Shown here piece after piece: positions 43,118 through 53,684 of a stretch of DNA of 64,000 bases. How positions within the stretch are numbered: position 1 is the first letter of the stretch; every line of letters begins with the position of its first letter. The position numbers and the translations under genes were made by a program. Under the pieces are notes generated by a model. It did not search any database. It was not told the origin of the DNA and saw nothing but the letters and a program-made list of their open reading frames with translations. Origin of the DNA: Kushneria avicenniae (lineage in GTDB: Bacteria > Pseudomonadota > Gammaproteobacteria > Pseudomonadales > Halomonadaceae); NCBI RefSeq assembly GCF_900112585.1, contig NZ_FOLY01000002.1, positions 310,001 to 374,000 on the forward strand, written 5' to 3'.

Positions 43118-43690
43118 ATGAAAACCCTGTATCGCAGTATGTGGATGGCGGCCAGTCTGGCCCTGGTCGGCGGTGGCATGGCGTCGATGGCGCAGGCGCA
43201 ATCGCCGTCACAGCAGGCGCCTCAGCAGCAGCCGGGTGATATCACCGAACACGAAAGTCAGACGCTGCTGGAGACGCTCAGAAACAGCGGTGACTTTAAT
43301 ACCCTGGTGCAGGCCATCGACAAGGCTGGCATGAGCGATATGCTCGACGGACACGGGCCCTACACCATGTTTGCGCCGACCGATGAAGCCTTCGCGCAGC
43401 TGCCGGCCAAGGAACGCCAGGCACTGCTCGGCGGTGATCACAACGAATGGCTTCGAAAGGTGCTCAAGTATCATCTGCTGCCGGGGATCGTGCCAGCCAG
43501 CGAGTTCGAGACGCTGGGTCGCCCCCAGGCGCTGGCAGGACAGCTCAGCCTGCGAGTGGACAACGGCCACTACCGCGTCAACGATGTGCCCGTTGAGCGC
43601 GAAGAAATTCGGGCGCACAACGGCATTGTCCATCCCATTGATGGCGTGTTGATGCCCTGGGATGCTACCGGCCTGCGCCCGGACGCCTGA
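43118..43690 (+). CDS. Secreted fasciclin-domain protein
   Basis: The protein has 190 residues. A signal peptide (MWMAASLALVGGGMASMAQA region) precedes a Gln/Pro-rich linker and one complete FAS1 domain. FAS1 marks: TLVQAIDKAGMSDMLDGHGPYTMFAPTDEAF, LRKVLKYHLLPG, and the C-terminal AHNGIVHPIDGVLMP. FAS1 proteins mediate adhesion or matrix contacts. ATG 43118 is preferred to 43115 because GGAGAG is too close to the latter. It converges on the NicO gene with 12 bases between stops. Confidence 0.9.
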   Translation: MKTLYRSMWMAASLALVGGGMASMAQAQSPSQQAPQQQPGDITEHESQTLLETLRNSGDFNTLVQAIDKAGMSDMLDGHGPYTMFAPTDEAFAQLPAKERQALLGGDHNEWLRKVLKYHLLPGIVPASEFETLGRPQALAGQLSLRVDNGHYRVNDVPVEREEIRAHNGIVHPIDGVLMPWDATGLRPDA

Positions 43691-43702
43691 TATGCAAGCA
43701 TG

Positions 43703-44752
43703 TCAGCCCAGCGGTCCTCGCATCAGCGGTGACAGCGCCGCATCGGGGGCATTGATCAAAAGGGCAATGCCCAGCAGGGTGATCAGCACGCCGCCCAGAA
43801 GGGCAAGGGTATAGCCGATGCCCAGTGGCCGTCGGGTGCCGGTCCGCTGGAAGAGATGGGCCATACGCACGCGTGCCAGCACGGTCAGGGTGGCCAGCAG
43901 TGAGGTCGACAGTGCCGTGCCGATCGACATGGATAGTACCGACAGTACTCCGGCCCACCAGAAGCCCAGCATGGCCGCCACCCCCAGCACCATGACCGCA
44001 CCGCTGCACGGGCGCAGCCCGATCGAGACGATGGCAGCCAACATCTCGCGCCAGTGTCGGCCGCTGGTCATCGGATCGATATGATGAGCACCGCTACAGC
44101 AGTGACAGGCGTTGCTGCCGGCATGATGCAACGGCGTCATGACGCTGGCACCGGCGGGCTGTGTCGGGGTCAGGCGGAGGGCACCGGGCTGAAGGGGGCC
44201 GGCAGCAGGCGCTGAAGCGCTTTCCGACCTGAGTCGTTGCAGGCCGCGCCCGGCACGATATACGAGCCAGAGCCCCAGCGCCGTGACGGCCACAAAGCTT
44301 GCCTTCTCGATCCAGACAGTACCGGCCATGGCGTCGCGGGTCAGCCAGCCAAGCCCCAGCACCAGCACCGTGACCATGGCAATGGCCACCACGCCCTGGA
44401 GCAGGGCGGCGCTGGCAGTCATGACCAGCCCGCGCGTCAAAGCCGCACGATGGGTCAGCAGGTAGGTCGCCACCACCGCCTTGCCATGGCCGGGCCCGAG
44501 GGCATGGAAAACCCCGTAGCCCAGACTCAGGAGCATCAGATCCAGCCAGTCGCCGATACCCTCGCGTCGCGACAGCGCCATCATGGCGCTGGCCAGTCCC
44601 CGATGCAGCGTGCGCTGCAGGGCGATGATGTCCGCGACCAGTGAATGCCACAGCCCCTGACCGACGCCTGAAAACAAGAGTGTCGCCAGTGCGACCACGG
44701 CCAGCATGATACAGAGAGGTTTTATCCAGAGCGGCTTTACGGTGACTGGCAC
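43703..44752 (-). CDS. NicO/RcnA-like nickel-cobalt transport membrane protein
   Basis: This is a roughly 349-residue protein with six or more membrane segments. Helix motifs GYGVFHALGPGHGKAVVATYLL and IGLRPCSGAVMVLGVAA are characteristic of the NicO family. A long central loop is rich in metal ligands (HHAGSNACHCCSGAHH). I place the start at GTG 44752, which has GGAG seven bases upstream and overlaps the DUF1007 gene by 16 bases. It likely moves Ni2+, Co2+ or another divalent metal across the inner membrane, in partnership with DUF1007. Confidence 0.85.
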   Translation of the reverse strand: MPVTVKPLWIKPLCIMLAVVALATLLFSGVGQGLWHSLVADIIALQRTLHRGLASAMMALSRREGIGDWLDLMLLSLGYGVFHALGPGHGKAVVATYLLTHRAALTRGLVMTASAALLQGVVAIAMVTVLVLGLGWLTRDAMAGTVWIEKASFVAVTALGLWLVYRAGRGLQRLRSESASAPAAGPLQPGALRLTPTQPAGASVMTPLHHAGSNACHCCSGAHHIDPMTSGRHWREMLAAIVSIGLRPCSGAVMVLGVAAMLGFWWAGVLSVLSMSIGTALSTSLLATLTVLARVRMAHLFQRTGTRRPLGIGYTLALLGGVLITLLGIALLINAPDAALSPLMRGPLG

Positions 44753-45444
44753 TTGATCACTCCGGTATCCGAGAACAGTTTGCCGATCCCGTCCGGCGCG
44801 TCGTCCGTCACATCGATGGCCGATACCCTGGCCACGACCGCCGGGTCCGGGTCGGCATGCACGATTTCGGCATGACACTGCGAGGGCGCGTTAAGAAGCT
44901 GAATGGGATGTTCGACCCGGTCGTCGTATAAAAATTCGATGAAGTAGGTGCCGTCGTAGATCTGCCAGCTCAGCGAATCGCTCAGCGGCTGCGGCTCGGC
45001 CAGCGTCAGGACAAAGGAAAACTCGACGCGGTTGTCATCCAGACGCGTGGTGTAGTCCTCGATGCCGCCCAGCGCCAGTTCCCGGTCGCCGTCATGGACG
45101 TGGGTCAGATAGTGCTGGGTGGCCAGATTGGCCGCGATCTCATGGCCCAGGGCGTCCAGCCGCTGCGCCATGCTGGTGTTGCCTTCCACGTTTTCCAGCC
45201 CTTCCACCATGGTCAGGCTCTGAAAAGGGTCCATCTTCCAGGACTGCTCGAGCGCCGTGACGCGCTGTTGATCATCGACCATGACCGTCACGCGGTAATC
45301 CACCCAGCCGTGAGGGTGCGCAGTAGCCGAGCTGGTTACCCACGACATGGCAAGTCCTGTCAGCAAAACAAAAACGTATTTCAAACGCTGGAAGTTGGTA
45401 GACACGAGAAGGCCTTTTCGGATCATCGAAGCGACATGTTGCAT
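44737..45444 (-). CDS. DUF1007 periplasmic protein paired with NicO transporter
   Basis: The protein has 235 residues. A hydrophobic N-terminal segment (YVFVLLTGLAMSWVTSSATA) is followed by AHPHGWVDYRVTVMVD, the start of the DUF1007 domain. This first His-rich element could be a metal ligand. The family is regularly encoded before NicO-type permeases (COG3683 with COG2215). It probably acts as a periplasmic accessory protein. The start is uncertain: ATG 45444 or ATG 45426. Confidence 0.82.
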   Translation of the reverse strand: MQHVASMIRKGLLVSTNFQRLKYVFVLLTGLAMSWVTSSATAHPHGWVDYRVTVMVDDQQRVTALEQSWKMDPFQSLTMVEGLENVEGNTSMAQRLDALGHEIAANLATQHYLTHVHDGDRELALGGIEDYTTRLDDNRVEFSFVLTLAEPQPLSDSLSWQIYDGTYFIEFLYDDRVEHPIQLLNAPSQCHAEIVHADPDPAVVARVSAIDVTDDAPDGIGKLFSDTGVIKCQSP

Positions 45445-45825
45445 GGGTCATGGGGGAAGGCGCGAACCTGATATCGCCTGAATGAATTCTGGAGGTTAAG
45501 GCCTGTTTAAAAAATCCGGGACGTCGGGTTTGATACAGGGTCAGTCATGATGCTCGCCGGCAGCGTCCATGGGTAGATGGTGGATAGTGTCTTATTGCGC
45601 GTTACCGTGCTACCGACATATACCGGTTTGTCGAGTGTTTTCGTTTGGTAAAGATGGAGACAGGTGGCGACTCTCCGGTTTTATGAGGGGCATCTGATTG
45701 TGCGTAAAGATGCGAGGATTGTTCATCAATATGCTGTAAACAGTGTTTTTTCTGTCAATAAACTTAATCCAGATCAATCTGTTTAAAAAAGTTACAAAAT
45801 TGGCAGGAGCGCTTTTAAAAGGGCT

Positions 45826-45854
45826 TTGACGCTGCTGTCAGTTCACGTTATATC
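45826..45854 (+). promoter_or_regulatory. Candidate sigma-70 promoter for glgA operon
   Basis: The -35 box TTGACG (5 of 6) and -10 box TATATC (4 of 6) are separated by exactly 17 bases. Transcription would start near 45861, leaving a leader of about 245 bases. Confidence 0.6.
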
Positions 45855-45862
45855 TTGCTCAT

Positions 45863-45899
45863 GGTTCCGGCTCAGGCGTGATGCTCCGGCACCTTTTTT
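45863..45899 (+). promoter_or_regulatory. Terminator-like hairpin in the glgA leader
   Basis: GGTTCCGG (45863-45870) pairs with CCGGCACC (45886-45893) with one mismatch, and six T residues follow. It begins about three bases after the predicted transcript start, so it could stop transcription early. Confidence 0.6.
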
Positions 45900-45932
45900 C
45901 TGATGGATTTATCAGGTAGCGGTGGTGCCGGA
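45885..45932 (+). promoter_or_regulatory. Alternative (antiterminator-like) pairing in the glgA leader
   Basis: TCCGGCACC (45885-45893) is perfectly complementary to GGTGCCGGA (45924-45932). This uses the right arm of the terminator hairpin, so the two folds exclude each other. A small stem CTGAT / ATCAG (45900-45915) lies within the loop. Confidence 0.55.
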
Positions 45933-46106
45933 TGCACAGCCGACCATGAGCGATCGTTTATCGATAGGGAATGTCGATGGAAACGATGTCTGTACAGTGT
46001 CCGGGTGGTGCCGTCCAAAAGCGTCGGCGCCCTGAAGGGCTGCCCGCTGTATCGCTCAATGGTTCGAGACACTTCGGCGTCAGCGCACTTCGCGAGGAGG
46101 TTGCGC

Positions 46107-47705
46107 ATGTCCCATTCAGCCGTTGATGCCACTCAGGCACACGCCACTCAAATCACAACAACCACAGCACCCGCCACTTCGGCACCTGCTTCCCTCGCAC
46201 AGCATAGTGTCTCTGCCGGTCAGAGCGAGCCGGCTGATCCCGTATTATTTGTGACCTCGGAGCTGGCAGATTTCGTCAAGGTCGGCGGCCTTGGCGATGT
46301 CTCGGCGGCGCTGCCGCGTGCGCTTCTCAATCACTACGACATGCGTGTGCTGATGCCTGCCTATCGGGAGGTTCTCGAGAGCATCTGGCCGGTTCATGTC
46401 ATCGGCCATCTGCCCGGTCTTGCCGACATTCCCGCCTGCGATCTTGGACGTATCGAGCTGCCCGAAGGGCTGACGGTCTATGTCCTGCTCTGCCCGGAAC
46501 TCTATGAGCGCCCCGGAAGCCCCTATCTCGACGAACAGGGCCGCGAATGGGAAGACAATGCCATTCGCTTCGGCCGGCTATCGCTGGCGGCGGCGCAGAT
46601 GGCGATGGAGTCTTCAGGGGAGCGTTTCGAGGATCAGGGCTGGCATCCGGATCTTCTGCACCTGCACGACTGGCAGACCGGTCTGGCTGCCGGCTATCTG
46701 CGCTGGAACAATGATGATACGCCCTGCGTCTACACCATCCATAATCTGGCTTATCAGGGGCTTTACGGTCCGGAATATCTGAGCCGGCTGGGGGTGCCCG
46801 AAAGTGCTTTCACGCCTGAAGGACTTGAGTTCTATGACCGGCTCTCCTTCATGAAGGCCGGCATTATCTACAGCGATCACATCACCACGGTCAGTGAAAC
46901 CTACGCCCGCGAGATCACCACGCCCGCCTTTGGCTGTGGGCTGGAAGGGCTGCTGTCGGACTGTGCCGGGCAAAAGCGTCTCAGTGGTATCGCCAACGGC
47001 ATCGATGACAGCTGGGACCCGCAGACGGATGCCTATCTGGCCTGTGCCTTTGCCACCAATGACTGGGCCGGCAAACGAGCCAACACCGATCACGTCCGAC
47101 GCATGTTCCGCCTGGCGGTGAGTCACGGCCCGCTGTTCGCGGTGGTGTCACGTCTGGTGCATCAGAAGGGGCTTGATCTGACCATTGCGGCAGCCGAGTC
47201 CATCGTGCGCGCTGGCGGCCAGCTGGTGGTGATCGGCTGCGGCGAGCCGGCCATCGAGAATGCCCTGCGCAATCTCGAGGCGCGGTTCCCGGGTGCCATC
47301 GGCGTTCACATCGGCTTCAGCGAGCGTGAGGCGCGCTGCATCTTTGCCGGCAGCGATTTCCTTTTGATGCCGTCACGCTTTGAACCCTGCGGCCTGTCGC
47401 AGATGTACGCCCAGCGCTTCGGGTCGCTGCCGATCGCCCACCGTACCGGCGGACTGGCCGATACGATCGAGGACGGTGTGACCGGTTTTCTCTTTGACGA
47501 ACTGTCGCAGCAGGACTTCCAGAAGGCCATCGACCGCGCCTTTCGCATCTTTGGCTGCACCGAACTGTTCTATGCCATGCGTCGCGCTGCCATGGCCATC
47601 CACTATCAATGGCGACTGTCGGTCACGCCCTATAGACGCCTCTATCACCAGCTGATGGTGCCTGCAGGGGCAGCTACCCACTCGTTAAGACATGTGAGCG
47701 TATAA
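46107..47705 (+). CDS. glgA: Glycogen synthase
   Basis: The protein has 532 residues. GAGGAGG at 46094-46100 fixes ATG 46107. An unusual Thr/Ala-rich extension of about 43 residues precedes the catalytic region [20 protein letters not shown] (nucleotide-sugar motif KVGGLGDV at 58-65). The C-terminal half has [28 protein letters not shown] and RTGGLADTI with the catalytic Glu. GT5 enzymes use ADP-glucose, but no glgC (ADP-glucose pyrophosphorylase) is in the window. It heads the operon and overlaps glgB by one base (TAATG). Confidence 0.93.
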   Translation: MSHSAVDATQAHATQITTTTAPATSAPASLAQHSVSAGQSEPADPVLFVTSELADFVKVGGLGDVSAALPRALLNHYDMRVLMPAYREVLESIWPVHVIGHLPGLADIPACDLGRIELPEGLTVYVLLCPELYERPGSPYLDEQGREWEDNAIRFGRLSLAAAQMAMESSGERFEDQGWHPDLLHLHDWQTGLAAGYLRWNNDDTPCVYTIHNLAYQGLYGPEYLSRLGVPESAFTPEGLEFYDRLSFMKAGIIYSDHITTVSETYAREITTPAFGCGLEGLLSDCAGQKRLSGIANGIDDSWDPQTDAYLACAFATNDWAGKRANTDHVRRMFRLAVSHGPLFAVVSRLVHQKGLDLTIAAAESIVRAGGQLVVIGCGEPAIENALRNLEARFPGAIGVHIGFSEREARCIFAGSDFLLMPSRFEPCGLSQMYAQRFGSLPIAHRTGGLADTIEDGVTGFLFDELSQQDFQKAIDRAFRIFGCTELFYAMRRAAMAIHYQWRLSVTPYRRLYHQLMVPAGAATHSLRHVSV

Positions 47706-49909
47706 TGGCGACAGCATTTTCCAGCGCTTGCCCACGTGAGCGCGATGCCCTGTCGCGCCTTGTGCAGGCCCGACACGACGATCCGTTTCGCTGGCTGGGG
47801 CCGCACGAGGAAGGGGGCCAGACGCTGGTGCGGCTGCTGCTGCCCGGCGCTGTCGGCGTTGAACTGATCGATGCCGTACATCAGGTGCTGGCAGTGGCCG
47901 AACCCGGCGAGGGCGGTCTCTTTCTGGCACGCATCCCGCAGGATGTGCGTTATCGCCTGCATATCACCTGGCCGGATGGCGTCACTCAGATCAGCGAAGA
48001 CCCCTATCGATTTGCGCCCATGCCGGGCGAGCTGGATCTTCATCTTTTCTGCGAGGGTCGCCACCGCGAGCTGGCACGCGTGTTCGGCGCCTGCTCGGCA
48101 GTGGTCGATGGCGTAGAGGGCGTACGCTTTACGCTCTGGGCGCCCAATGCCCGCCGTGTTTCGGTCGTGGGGGATTTCAACGGCTGGGACGGGCGTCGCC
48201 ATGCCATGCAGCGTCACGAGGGCAGCGGCATCTGGGCCATTTTCCTGCCGCACCTCAAGGCCGGCGAGCGCTACCGGTTCGAGCTTCTGGATAACGAGGG
48301 CTGCCTTCGCCACAAGGTGGACCCGCTGGCGCGTCGAACCGATGCGGAGGCACTGGATGTTTCCGTGGTGGCCGGCAATCGCGCCTTCAGCTGGCATGAC
48401 CATGCCTGGCTCAGGCGCCGTGATGCCAGCAATATTCGAACGGCGCCGCTGTCCATCTATGAGCTGCATGTCCTGTCCTGGCAGCACGATCAGAGCGGCA
48501 ACACGCTGGAGTGGGACGCTCTGGCATCGCGGCTGATCCCCTGGGTGGCCGACATGGGCTTTACCCATATCGAGCTGATGCCCGTCAGCGAGCACCCCTT
48601 TGTCGGTTCATGGGGCTACCAGCCCATCGGCATGTTTGCTCCGACGGCCCGCATGGGCACCCCTGACGCCTTCGCCCGTTTCGTCAACGCCTGCCATGCG
48701 GCGGGCATCGGTGTGATTGTGGACTGGGTGCCGGCCCATTTTCCGGCAGATGAGCATGGGCTGGTGCGCTTTGACGGTACCGCACTCTACGAGCACGAGG
48801 ACCCGCGCGAAGGGTTTCATCCCGACTGGAACACGCTGATCTACAACGTCGGGCGCAATGAGGTCAGGGGCTTTCTGATTGCCAGTGCGCTCGAATGGCT
48901 TGAACACTTTCACATCGACGGGCTGCGCGTGGATGCCGTGGCCTCGATGCTCTATCGCGACTACAGCCGTCCTGAAGGGGCCTGGCGGCCCAACGTTCAC
49001 GGCGGCCGTGAAAATCTGGAAGTCATCGATTTTCTGCGCGAGCTCAACACCACCATCGCCGAGCGCTGCCCGGGCGTCATGATGATCGCCGAGGAGTCCA
49101 CGGCCTGGCCGGGCGTGACGGCGCCGGTGGCGACCGGCGGACTCGGGTTTACCTTCAAGTGGAACATGGGCTGGATGCACGACACGCTCTCCTACATGTC
49201 GCGCGATCCGCTCTATCGCGCCTGGCATCATGGGGATCTGACCTTTGGTCTGCAGTACGCCTTCTCCGAGCATTACATTCTGCCGCTGTCCCACGATGAA
49301 GTGGTGCACGGCAAGGGCTCATTGCTGACCCGCATGCCCGGCGACGAAGTGCAAAGGCTTGCCGGTCTGCGGGCCTATCTGGCCTTCATGTGGGCGCATC
49401 CCGGCAAAAAACTCGTGTTCATGGGCACCGAGCTGGGTCAGTGGGACGAATGGAATCATGATCAGGAGCTTGACTGGGGGCGTCTGGATGAGGCCGGGCC
49501 TCGTGGACTGTCACGCGCCATTGCCGATCTCAACCGCATCTACGTCGAGGACCCTGCGCTGCATGTCTGCGATGGCGAACCGGCCGGATTTTCCTGGGTG
49601 GTCGGCGATGACAGCGACAACAGCGTCATCGCTTTCATGCGTCACGCCGAGACCGGGCAGGCGCCTCTGCTGGTGATCTGCAACCTGACGCCGGTCGTTC
49701 GCTATCAGTATCGCATCGGCGTTCCGGTCATGAGTGTCTGGCGCGAGATATTCAATAGTGACAGCGTCTTCTACGCTGGAAGCAACCAGGGCAACGGCAG
49801 TGCTGTCCATGCACACCCCGAGCCCAGTCATGGCCATCCGGCGTCGCTGCTGTTGACGCTTCCACCATTGAGTACGCTTTACCTGCGTCAGGGAGACTGG
49901 CCAACATGA
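47705..49909 (+). CDS. glgB: 1,4-alpha-glucan branching enzyme
   Basis: The protein has 734 residues. It creates alpha-1,6 branches. Two N-terminal carbohydrate-binding modules (the second with [17 protein letters not shown]) precede a GH13 barrel. The nucleophile Asp is in [19 protein letters not shown], the acid Glu in [12 protein letters not shown], and [14 protein letters not shown] holds the third carboxylate. Length and order are standard. It is coupled to glgA and overlaps treZ by four bases (ATGA). Confidence 0.95.
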   Translation: MATAFSSACPRERDALSRLVQARHDDPFRWLGPHEEGGQTLVRLLLPGAVGVELIDAVHQVLAVAEPGEGGLFLARIPQDVRYRLHITWPDGVTQISEDPYRFAPMPGELDLHLFCEGRHRELARVFGACSAVVDGVEGVRFTLWAPNARRVSVVGDFNGWDGRRHAMQRHEGSGIWAIFLPHLKAGERYRFELLDNEGCLRHKVDPLARRTDAEALDVSVVAGNRAFSWHDHAWLRRRDASNIRTAPLSIYELHVLSWQHDQSGNTLEWDALASRLIPWVADMGFTHIELMPVSEHPFVGSWGYQPIGMFAPTARMGTPDAFARFVNACHAAGIGVIVDWVPAHFPADEHGLVRFDGTALYEHEDPREGFHPDWNTLIYNVGRNEVRGFLIASALEWLEHFHIDGLRVDAVASMLYRDYSRPEGAWRPNVHGGRENLEVIDFLRELNTTIAERCPGVMMIAEESTAWPGVTAPVATGGLGFTFKWNMGWMHDTLSYMSRDPLYRAWHHGDLTFGLQYAFSEHYILPLSHDEVVHGKGSLLTRMPGDEVQRLAGLRAYLAFMWAHPGKKLVFMGTELGQWDEWNHDQELDWGRLDEAGPRGLSRAIADLNRIYVEDPALHVCDGEPAGFSWVVGDDSDNSVIAFMRHAETGQAPLLVICNLTPVVRYQYRIGVPVMSVWREIFNSDSVFYAGSNQGNGSAVHAHPEPSHGHPASLLLTLPPLSTLYLRQGDWPT

Positions 49910-51702
49910 GTGCTTCCACATCGAAACCCACCCACCAGCGATTCTCCTGGAGCTGTCATTACGGGGCAGCCGTACAGGATGATCAACGCACCCGCTTTAC
50001 CTTCTGGGCCCCCGGCCTGGAGTCGGTAACGCTGGAGCTGTCACGCTCGCCGAACGAGGCCGTCGAAAGCCTTGCCATGAAGAAGGGCCGCGACGGCGAC
50101 TTCACCCTTGACACTGAATGCCCGGCCGGGGCGCACTATCGCTATCGCATCAGCGACGAACTGGCCGTGCCCGACCCGGCCGCGCGCGCCCAGCACGAGG
50201 ACGTGACCGGCCCCAGTGTGGTCGTGAATCCCGATGCCTACGCCTGGCAGAACGTGCTCTGGCAGGGCCGCCCCTGGCATGAAACCGTGATTCTGGAAAT
50301 CCACGCCGGGGCGCTGGGCGGCTTTGAAGGCATTCGCCAGCGGCTGCAGGGCTGGGCCGCCATGGGCATTACCGCCATCGAGCTGATGCCCATCAACGAA
50401 TTTCCCGGCGCGCGCAACTGGGGCTATGACGGCGTGCTGCCCTATGCCGTGGAAGCCTCCTATGGTACGCCGGAGCAGCTCAAGGCTCTGATCGATCAGG
50501 CGCATGGCCTGGGGCTGATGGTCTTTCTCGACGTGGTCTATAACCACTTCGGTCCCGACGGCAACTATCTGCCGCACTACGCCCCTGACTTCTTTACCGG
50601 TGAACGAACGCCCTGGGGCGATGCGATCGATTTCAACCAGCCACAGGTGAAGGACTTTTTCATCGACAACGCCCTGATGTGGCTTGAAGAGTATCGCTTT
50701 GACGGTCTGCGCTTTGATGCCGTGCACGCCATCGACAACGACGCCTTTCTGCGCGAGATGAGCGAACGGATCAAATCAGGCATCGGCGAGATGCGTCACG
50801 TGCACCTGATGCTTGAAAACGAGCGCAACAGCGCCTCGCTGCTGGAAAACGCCTACACCGCCCAGTGGAACGACGACGTCCACAACGTGCTGCATGCGCT
50901 GCTGACCGGCGAGCATGAAGGCTACTACGCTGACTACTGCGACCATGCCACCGACAAGCTTGCCAGCGCCCTGCACGGCGGCTTCATCTTTCAGGGCCAG
51001 AATGACCGTCGCGGCCACTCGCGCGGTGAGCCCAGCGGCCATCTGTCGCCCACCTCCTTCATCGCCTTTTTGCAGAACCATGACCAGGTCGGTAATCGGG
51101 CGATGGGTGAGCGCCTCGTCTCGCTGGTCGAGCAGGAGAAGCTCGAGGCGGCCACCGCGCTGCTGCTGCTGTGCCCGATGATCCCGATGCTGTTCATGGG
51201 CGAGGAGCACGGGGCGAAGAGCCCGTTCCTGTTTTTCACCGATCATCGCGATGAGCTGGCCGACGCTGTGCGTGAGGGCCGACGCAGTGAATTTGCCGAT
51301 TTCTCCCATTTCAAGGACGAAGCCACGCGCGCGAAGATCCCTGATCCCAACGCCGTCTCGACCTTTGACCAGTCCGTGCCACCGGCCCCTGAAAATGACG
51401 ATCCCGAGTCGGCCATGTGGCACACCCGCTACATGACGCTACTGGATATTCGCCATGCCGAAATCGTGCCGCGTCTGCCGGGCACGCGGCCCATGGGCGC
51501 CGTGGCGCTGGGTGAGGGCGCGGTGCTGGCCCATTGGCGCATGGGGGATGGCACCGTCCTGGGGATCGCCGTCAACCTGGGCGACCAGCGCGTCAGCATC
51601 GACGCTCCGGAAGGGCAGCGGCTTTATGAACTCGGCGAATCGGATGATGCCCATACGCTGGCACCGGGCGCGGTTCGTGCCTGCCTGAGCAGCCATCTAT
51701 GA
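49906..51702 (+). CDS. treZ: Malto-oligosyltrehalose trehalohydrolase
   Basis: The protein has 598 residues. It releases trehalose from the maltooligosyl-trehalose made by TreY. It has an N-terminal module, then the GH13 barrel with [32 protein letters not shown], nucleophile Asp in [13 protein letters not shown], Glu in LMLENERNS and [17 protein letters not shown]. The insert between domains is normal for TreZ. ATGA overlaps link it to glgB and malQ. Confidence 0.95.
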   Translation: MSASTSKPTHQRFSWSCHYGAAVQDDQRTRFTFWAPGLESVTLELSRSPNEAVESLAMKKGRDGDFTLDTECPAGAHYRYRISDELAVPDPAARAQHEDVTGPSVVVNPDAYAWQNVLWQGRPWHETVILEIHAGALGGFEGIRQRLQGWAAMGITAIELMPINEFPGARNWGYDGVLPYAVEASYGTPEQLKALIDQAHGLGLMVFLDVVYNHFGPDGNYLPHYAPDFFTGERTPWGDAIDFNQPQVKDFFIDNALMWLEEYRFDGLRFDAVHAIDNDAFLREMSERIKSGIGEMRHVHLMLENERNSASLLENAYTAQWNDDVHNVLHALLTGEHEGYYADYCDHATDKLASALHGGFIFQGQNDRRGHSRGEPSGHLSPTSFIAFLQNHDQVGNRAMGERLVSLVEQEKLEAATALLLLCPMIPMLFMGEEHGAKSPFLFFTDHRDELADAVREGRRSEFADFSHFKDEATRAKIPDPNAVSTFDQSVPPAPENDDPESAMWHTRYMTLLDIRHAEIVPRLPGTRPMGAVALGEGAVLAHWRMGDGTVLGIAVNLGDQRVSIDAPEGQRLYELGESDDAHTLAPGAVRACLSSHL

Positions 51703-53684
51703 ACCGTACACTGAGCGCGCTGGCCGAAGCCGCCGGTATCGTCATCGACTGGCAGGACAGTCAGGACCGGCCACAGCGACTGGATGACGCCACTATCAAG
51801 GGCGTGCTGGAAGGGCTGGGCTACGCCACCGGCTCGTCTGACGACATCGAAGAGAGTCTGGCCGCCATCAGGCGACTGCATGACCCCGACAGCGTGGCTG
51901 ACTGGCCGCCCCTGATTGTCGGCGAAATCGATCAGGCCATCGAACTGCCCGGCTGGGTCGCGGCAGGCACCGCCTACATCCTGATCGACGAGCAGGGCAG
52001 CATTTCGCACGGGCATGCCGACCCGCGCGGACAGCTGGAAGCGATTACCACGCCAGGCTACTACCGCCTGCAGATCGAGGGGCAGGAGCGGCGCCTGGCC
52101 GTCGCGCCGCACCGATGCATGGATGTTGCCACGCTTGCCGGCGATGGCGAGCAGTCCATGGCTGGCCTTGGCGTACAGCTCTACAGCCTGCGTCGCGATC
52201 AGGACGGCGGCATCGGTGACTGTGAGGCGCTGGGCCGGCTAGCCGAACATGCCGGCCGCGAAGGGCTGGATGCGCTGGCCATCAGCCCGGTGCATGCCCT
52301 GTTCCCGCATCAACCCGAGCGCTTTTCACCTTATTCGCCCTCGACGCGGCTGGCCTTCAACCCGCTCTACGTCGCTTCCAGCAACGTGGCAAGCGACGAT
52401 GAGGCCGCATCGCTGGTGGATTATGACCACGTCAGTCACAGGTGCTGGCAGACGCTCGAGCGTGATTTCACCGTGCTCTCCAGTGAGGACCGACAGGCGC
52501 TGGCCGCCTTTCGCCAGCAGGGCGGCGAGACCCTTGAAAATCACTGTCGCTTCGAGGCCATCAGCGAGGCGCTGGGACCGCTGCATGAGTGGCCGGAGGC
52601 CATGAAGGACGTTAAAAGCGACGCGGTAGCAAGCTTTTGTGATGAGCATGCCGACCGCGTCACCTTCTACGCCTTTGCCCAGTGGCAGATCGCTGGCGAG
52701 CTTGAAAACGTTCAGCGGCGCGCGCTTGAGGCCGGCCAGCGCATTGGACTGATTGCCGATATCGCGGTGGGCGTGGACCCGCATGGCAGCCAGGCCTGGA
52801 GCCGGCCGGAGGAGATGCTGGGTCAACTGCGCATCGGCTCGCCACCGGATGATTTCAACGCCAATGGTCAGGAGTGGGGCGTGACCGGGTTTTCGCCCCA
52901 GGGACTGATTAAATACGGCTTTGACGGCTTTATCGCCACGCTCAGGGCATGCCTGCACGGTGCCGGCGGTCTGCGGATCGATCACATCATGGGACTTTCG
53001 CGCCTGTGGCTGATTCCGGAAGGCGCTTCACCGACTGAAGGCGCCTACGTGCGCTATCCCGAGCAGTCGCTGCTGCGACTGATCGCGCTGGAATCCTGGC
53101 GCCATCGCGCCCTGATCATCGGCGAGGATCTGGGCACGGTAGAGCCCGCATTCCGTGAGCGGCTGGACAAAAGCGGCATTCTCGGCATGGGCGTTTTGTG
53201 GTTCGAACGCGATGAAGAGACCTTCACCCCTGCCGTTGACTACCCGTCACGGGCGGTTGCGATGACCAGCACGCATGACCTGCCGACCGTGGCCGGCTGG
53301 CGTGTCGGGCGTGATCTGGACTGGCGCATCGAGCTCGACATGCTCGGCGAGGGGGAAACGCCGAAGCAGCAGCGCGAGATGCGCGAGCAGGACATCGTCG
53401 CACTGGCACAGACCCTTTCCATCCAGCCGGATGCCGACAGCGAGACCTGGCTTGAAGCCGCAGCCCGCCACATCGGTGCCACGCCGGCACCGCTGGTGCT
53501 GCTGCAGCTCGAGGATCTGCTGGGTCTTGAAGAGCAGCCCAATCTGCCTGGAACGCTGGATGAACACCCCAACTGGCGCCGTCGGCTGCCATTGAGCGTT
53601 GACGAGATGTTCGAATCTCCCGCCGTTCTGGCAAGACTTCGAGCCATGACCACCGCACGCGCAGGAGCAGGGCTGAATGAGTGA
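51699..53684 (+). CDS. malQ: 4-alpha-glucanotransferase
   Basis: This 661-residue GH77 enzyme transfers glucan segments between chains, recycling short maltooligosaccharides. Active-site marks are GVQLYSLRRDQDGGIGD, nucleophile Asp in GLRIDHIMGLSRLW, Glu in IIGEDLGTVEP and MTSTHDLPTVAGW. The N-terminal 130 residues form the small extra domain of the bacterial MalQ. It overlaps treZ by four bases and treY by eight. Confidence 0.94.
   Translation: MNRTLSALAEAAGIVIDWQDSQDRPQRLDDATIKGVLEGLGYATGSSDDIEESLAAIRRLHDPDSVADWPPLIVGEIDQAIELPGWVAAGTAYILIDEQGSISHGHADPRGQLEAITTPGYYRLQIEGQERRLAVAPHRCMDVATLAGDGEQSMAGLGVQLYSLRRDQDGGIGDCEALGRLAEHAGREGLDALAISPVHALFPHQPERFSPYSPSTRLAFNPLYVASSNVASDDEAASLVDYDHVSHRCWQTLERDFTVLSSEDRQALAAFRQQGGETLENHCRFEAISEALGPLHEWPEAMKDVKSDAVASFCDEHADRVTFYAFAQWQIAGELENVQRRALEAGQRIGLIADIAVGVDPHGSQAWSRPEEMLGQLRIGSPPDDFNANGQEWGVTGFSPQGLIKYGFDGFIATLRACLHGAGGLRIDHIMGLSRLWLIPEGASPTEGAYVRYPEQSLLRLIALESWRHRALIIGEDLGTVEPAFRERLDKSGILGMGVLWFERDEETFTPAVDYPSRAVAMTSTHDLPTVAGWRVGRDLDWRIELDMLGEGETPKQQREMREQDIVALAQTLSIQPDADSETWLEAAARHIGATPAPLVLLQLEDLLGLEEQPNLPGTLDEHPNWRRRLPLSVDEMFESPAVLARLRAMTTARAGAGLNE

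Larger units (their letters stand above)
45445..46106. other. Long non-coding leader region of the glycogen/trehalose operon
   Basis: There are about 660 bases between the divergent DUF1007 and glgA genes. The part at 45660-45830 is markedly AT-rich for this genome. It contains a candidate promoter at 45826, and directly after it an attenuator-like set of hairpins (45863-45932). The glgA frame is open back to 45903, but the strong Shine-Dalgarno at 46094 argues for the later start. Confidence 0.65.

Noticed and set aside
45903-46106. Extended N-terminus of glgA from ATG 45903
   Set aside because: The frame is open, but it has no ribosome site and the product is unlike GlgA; the GAGGAGG before 46107 is decisive.
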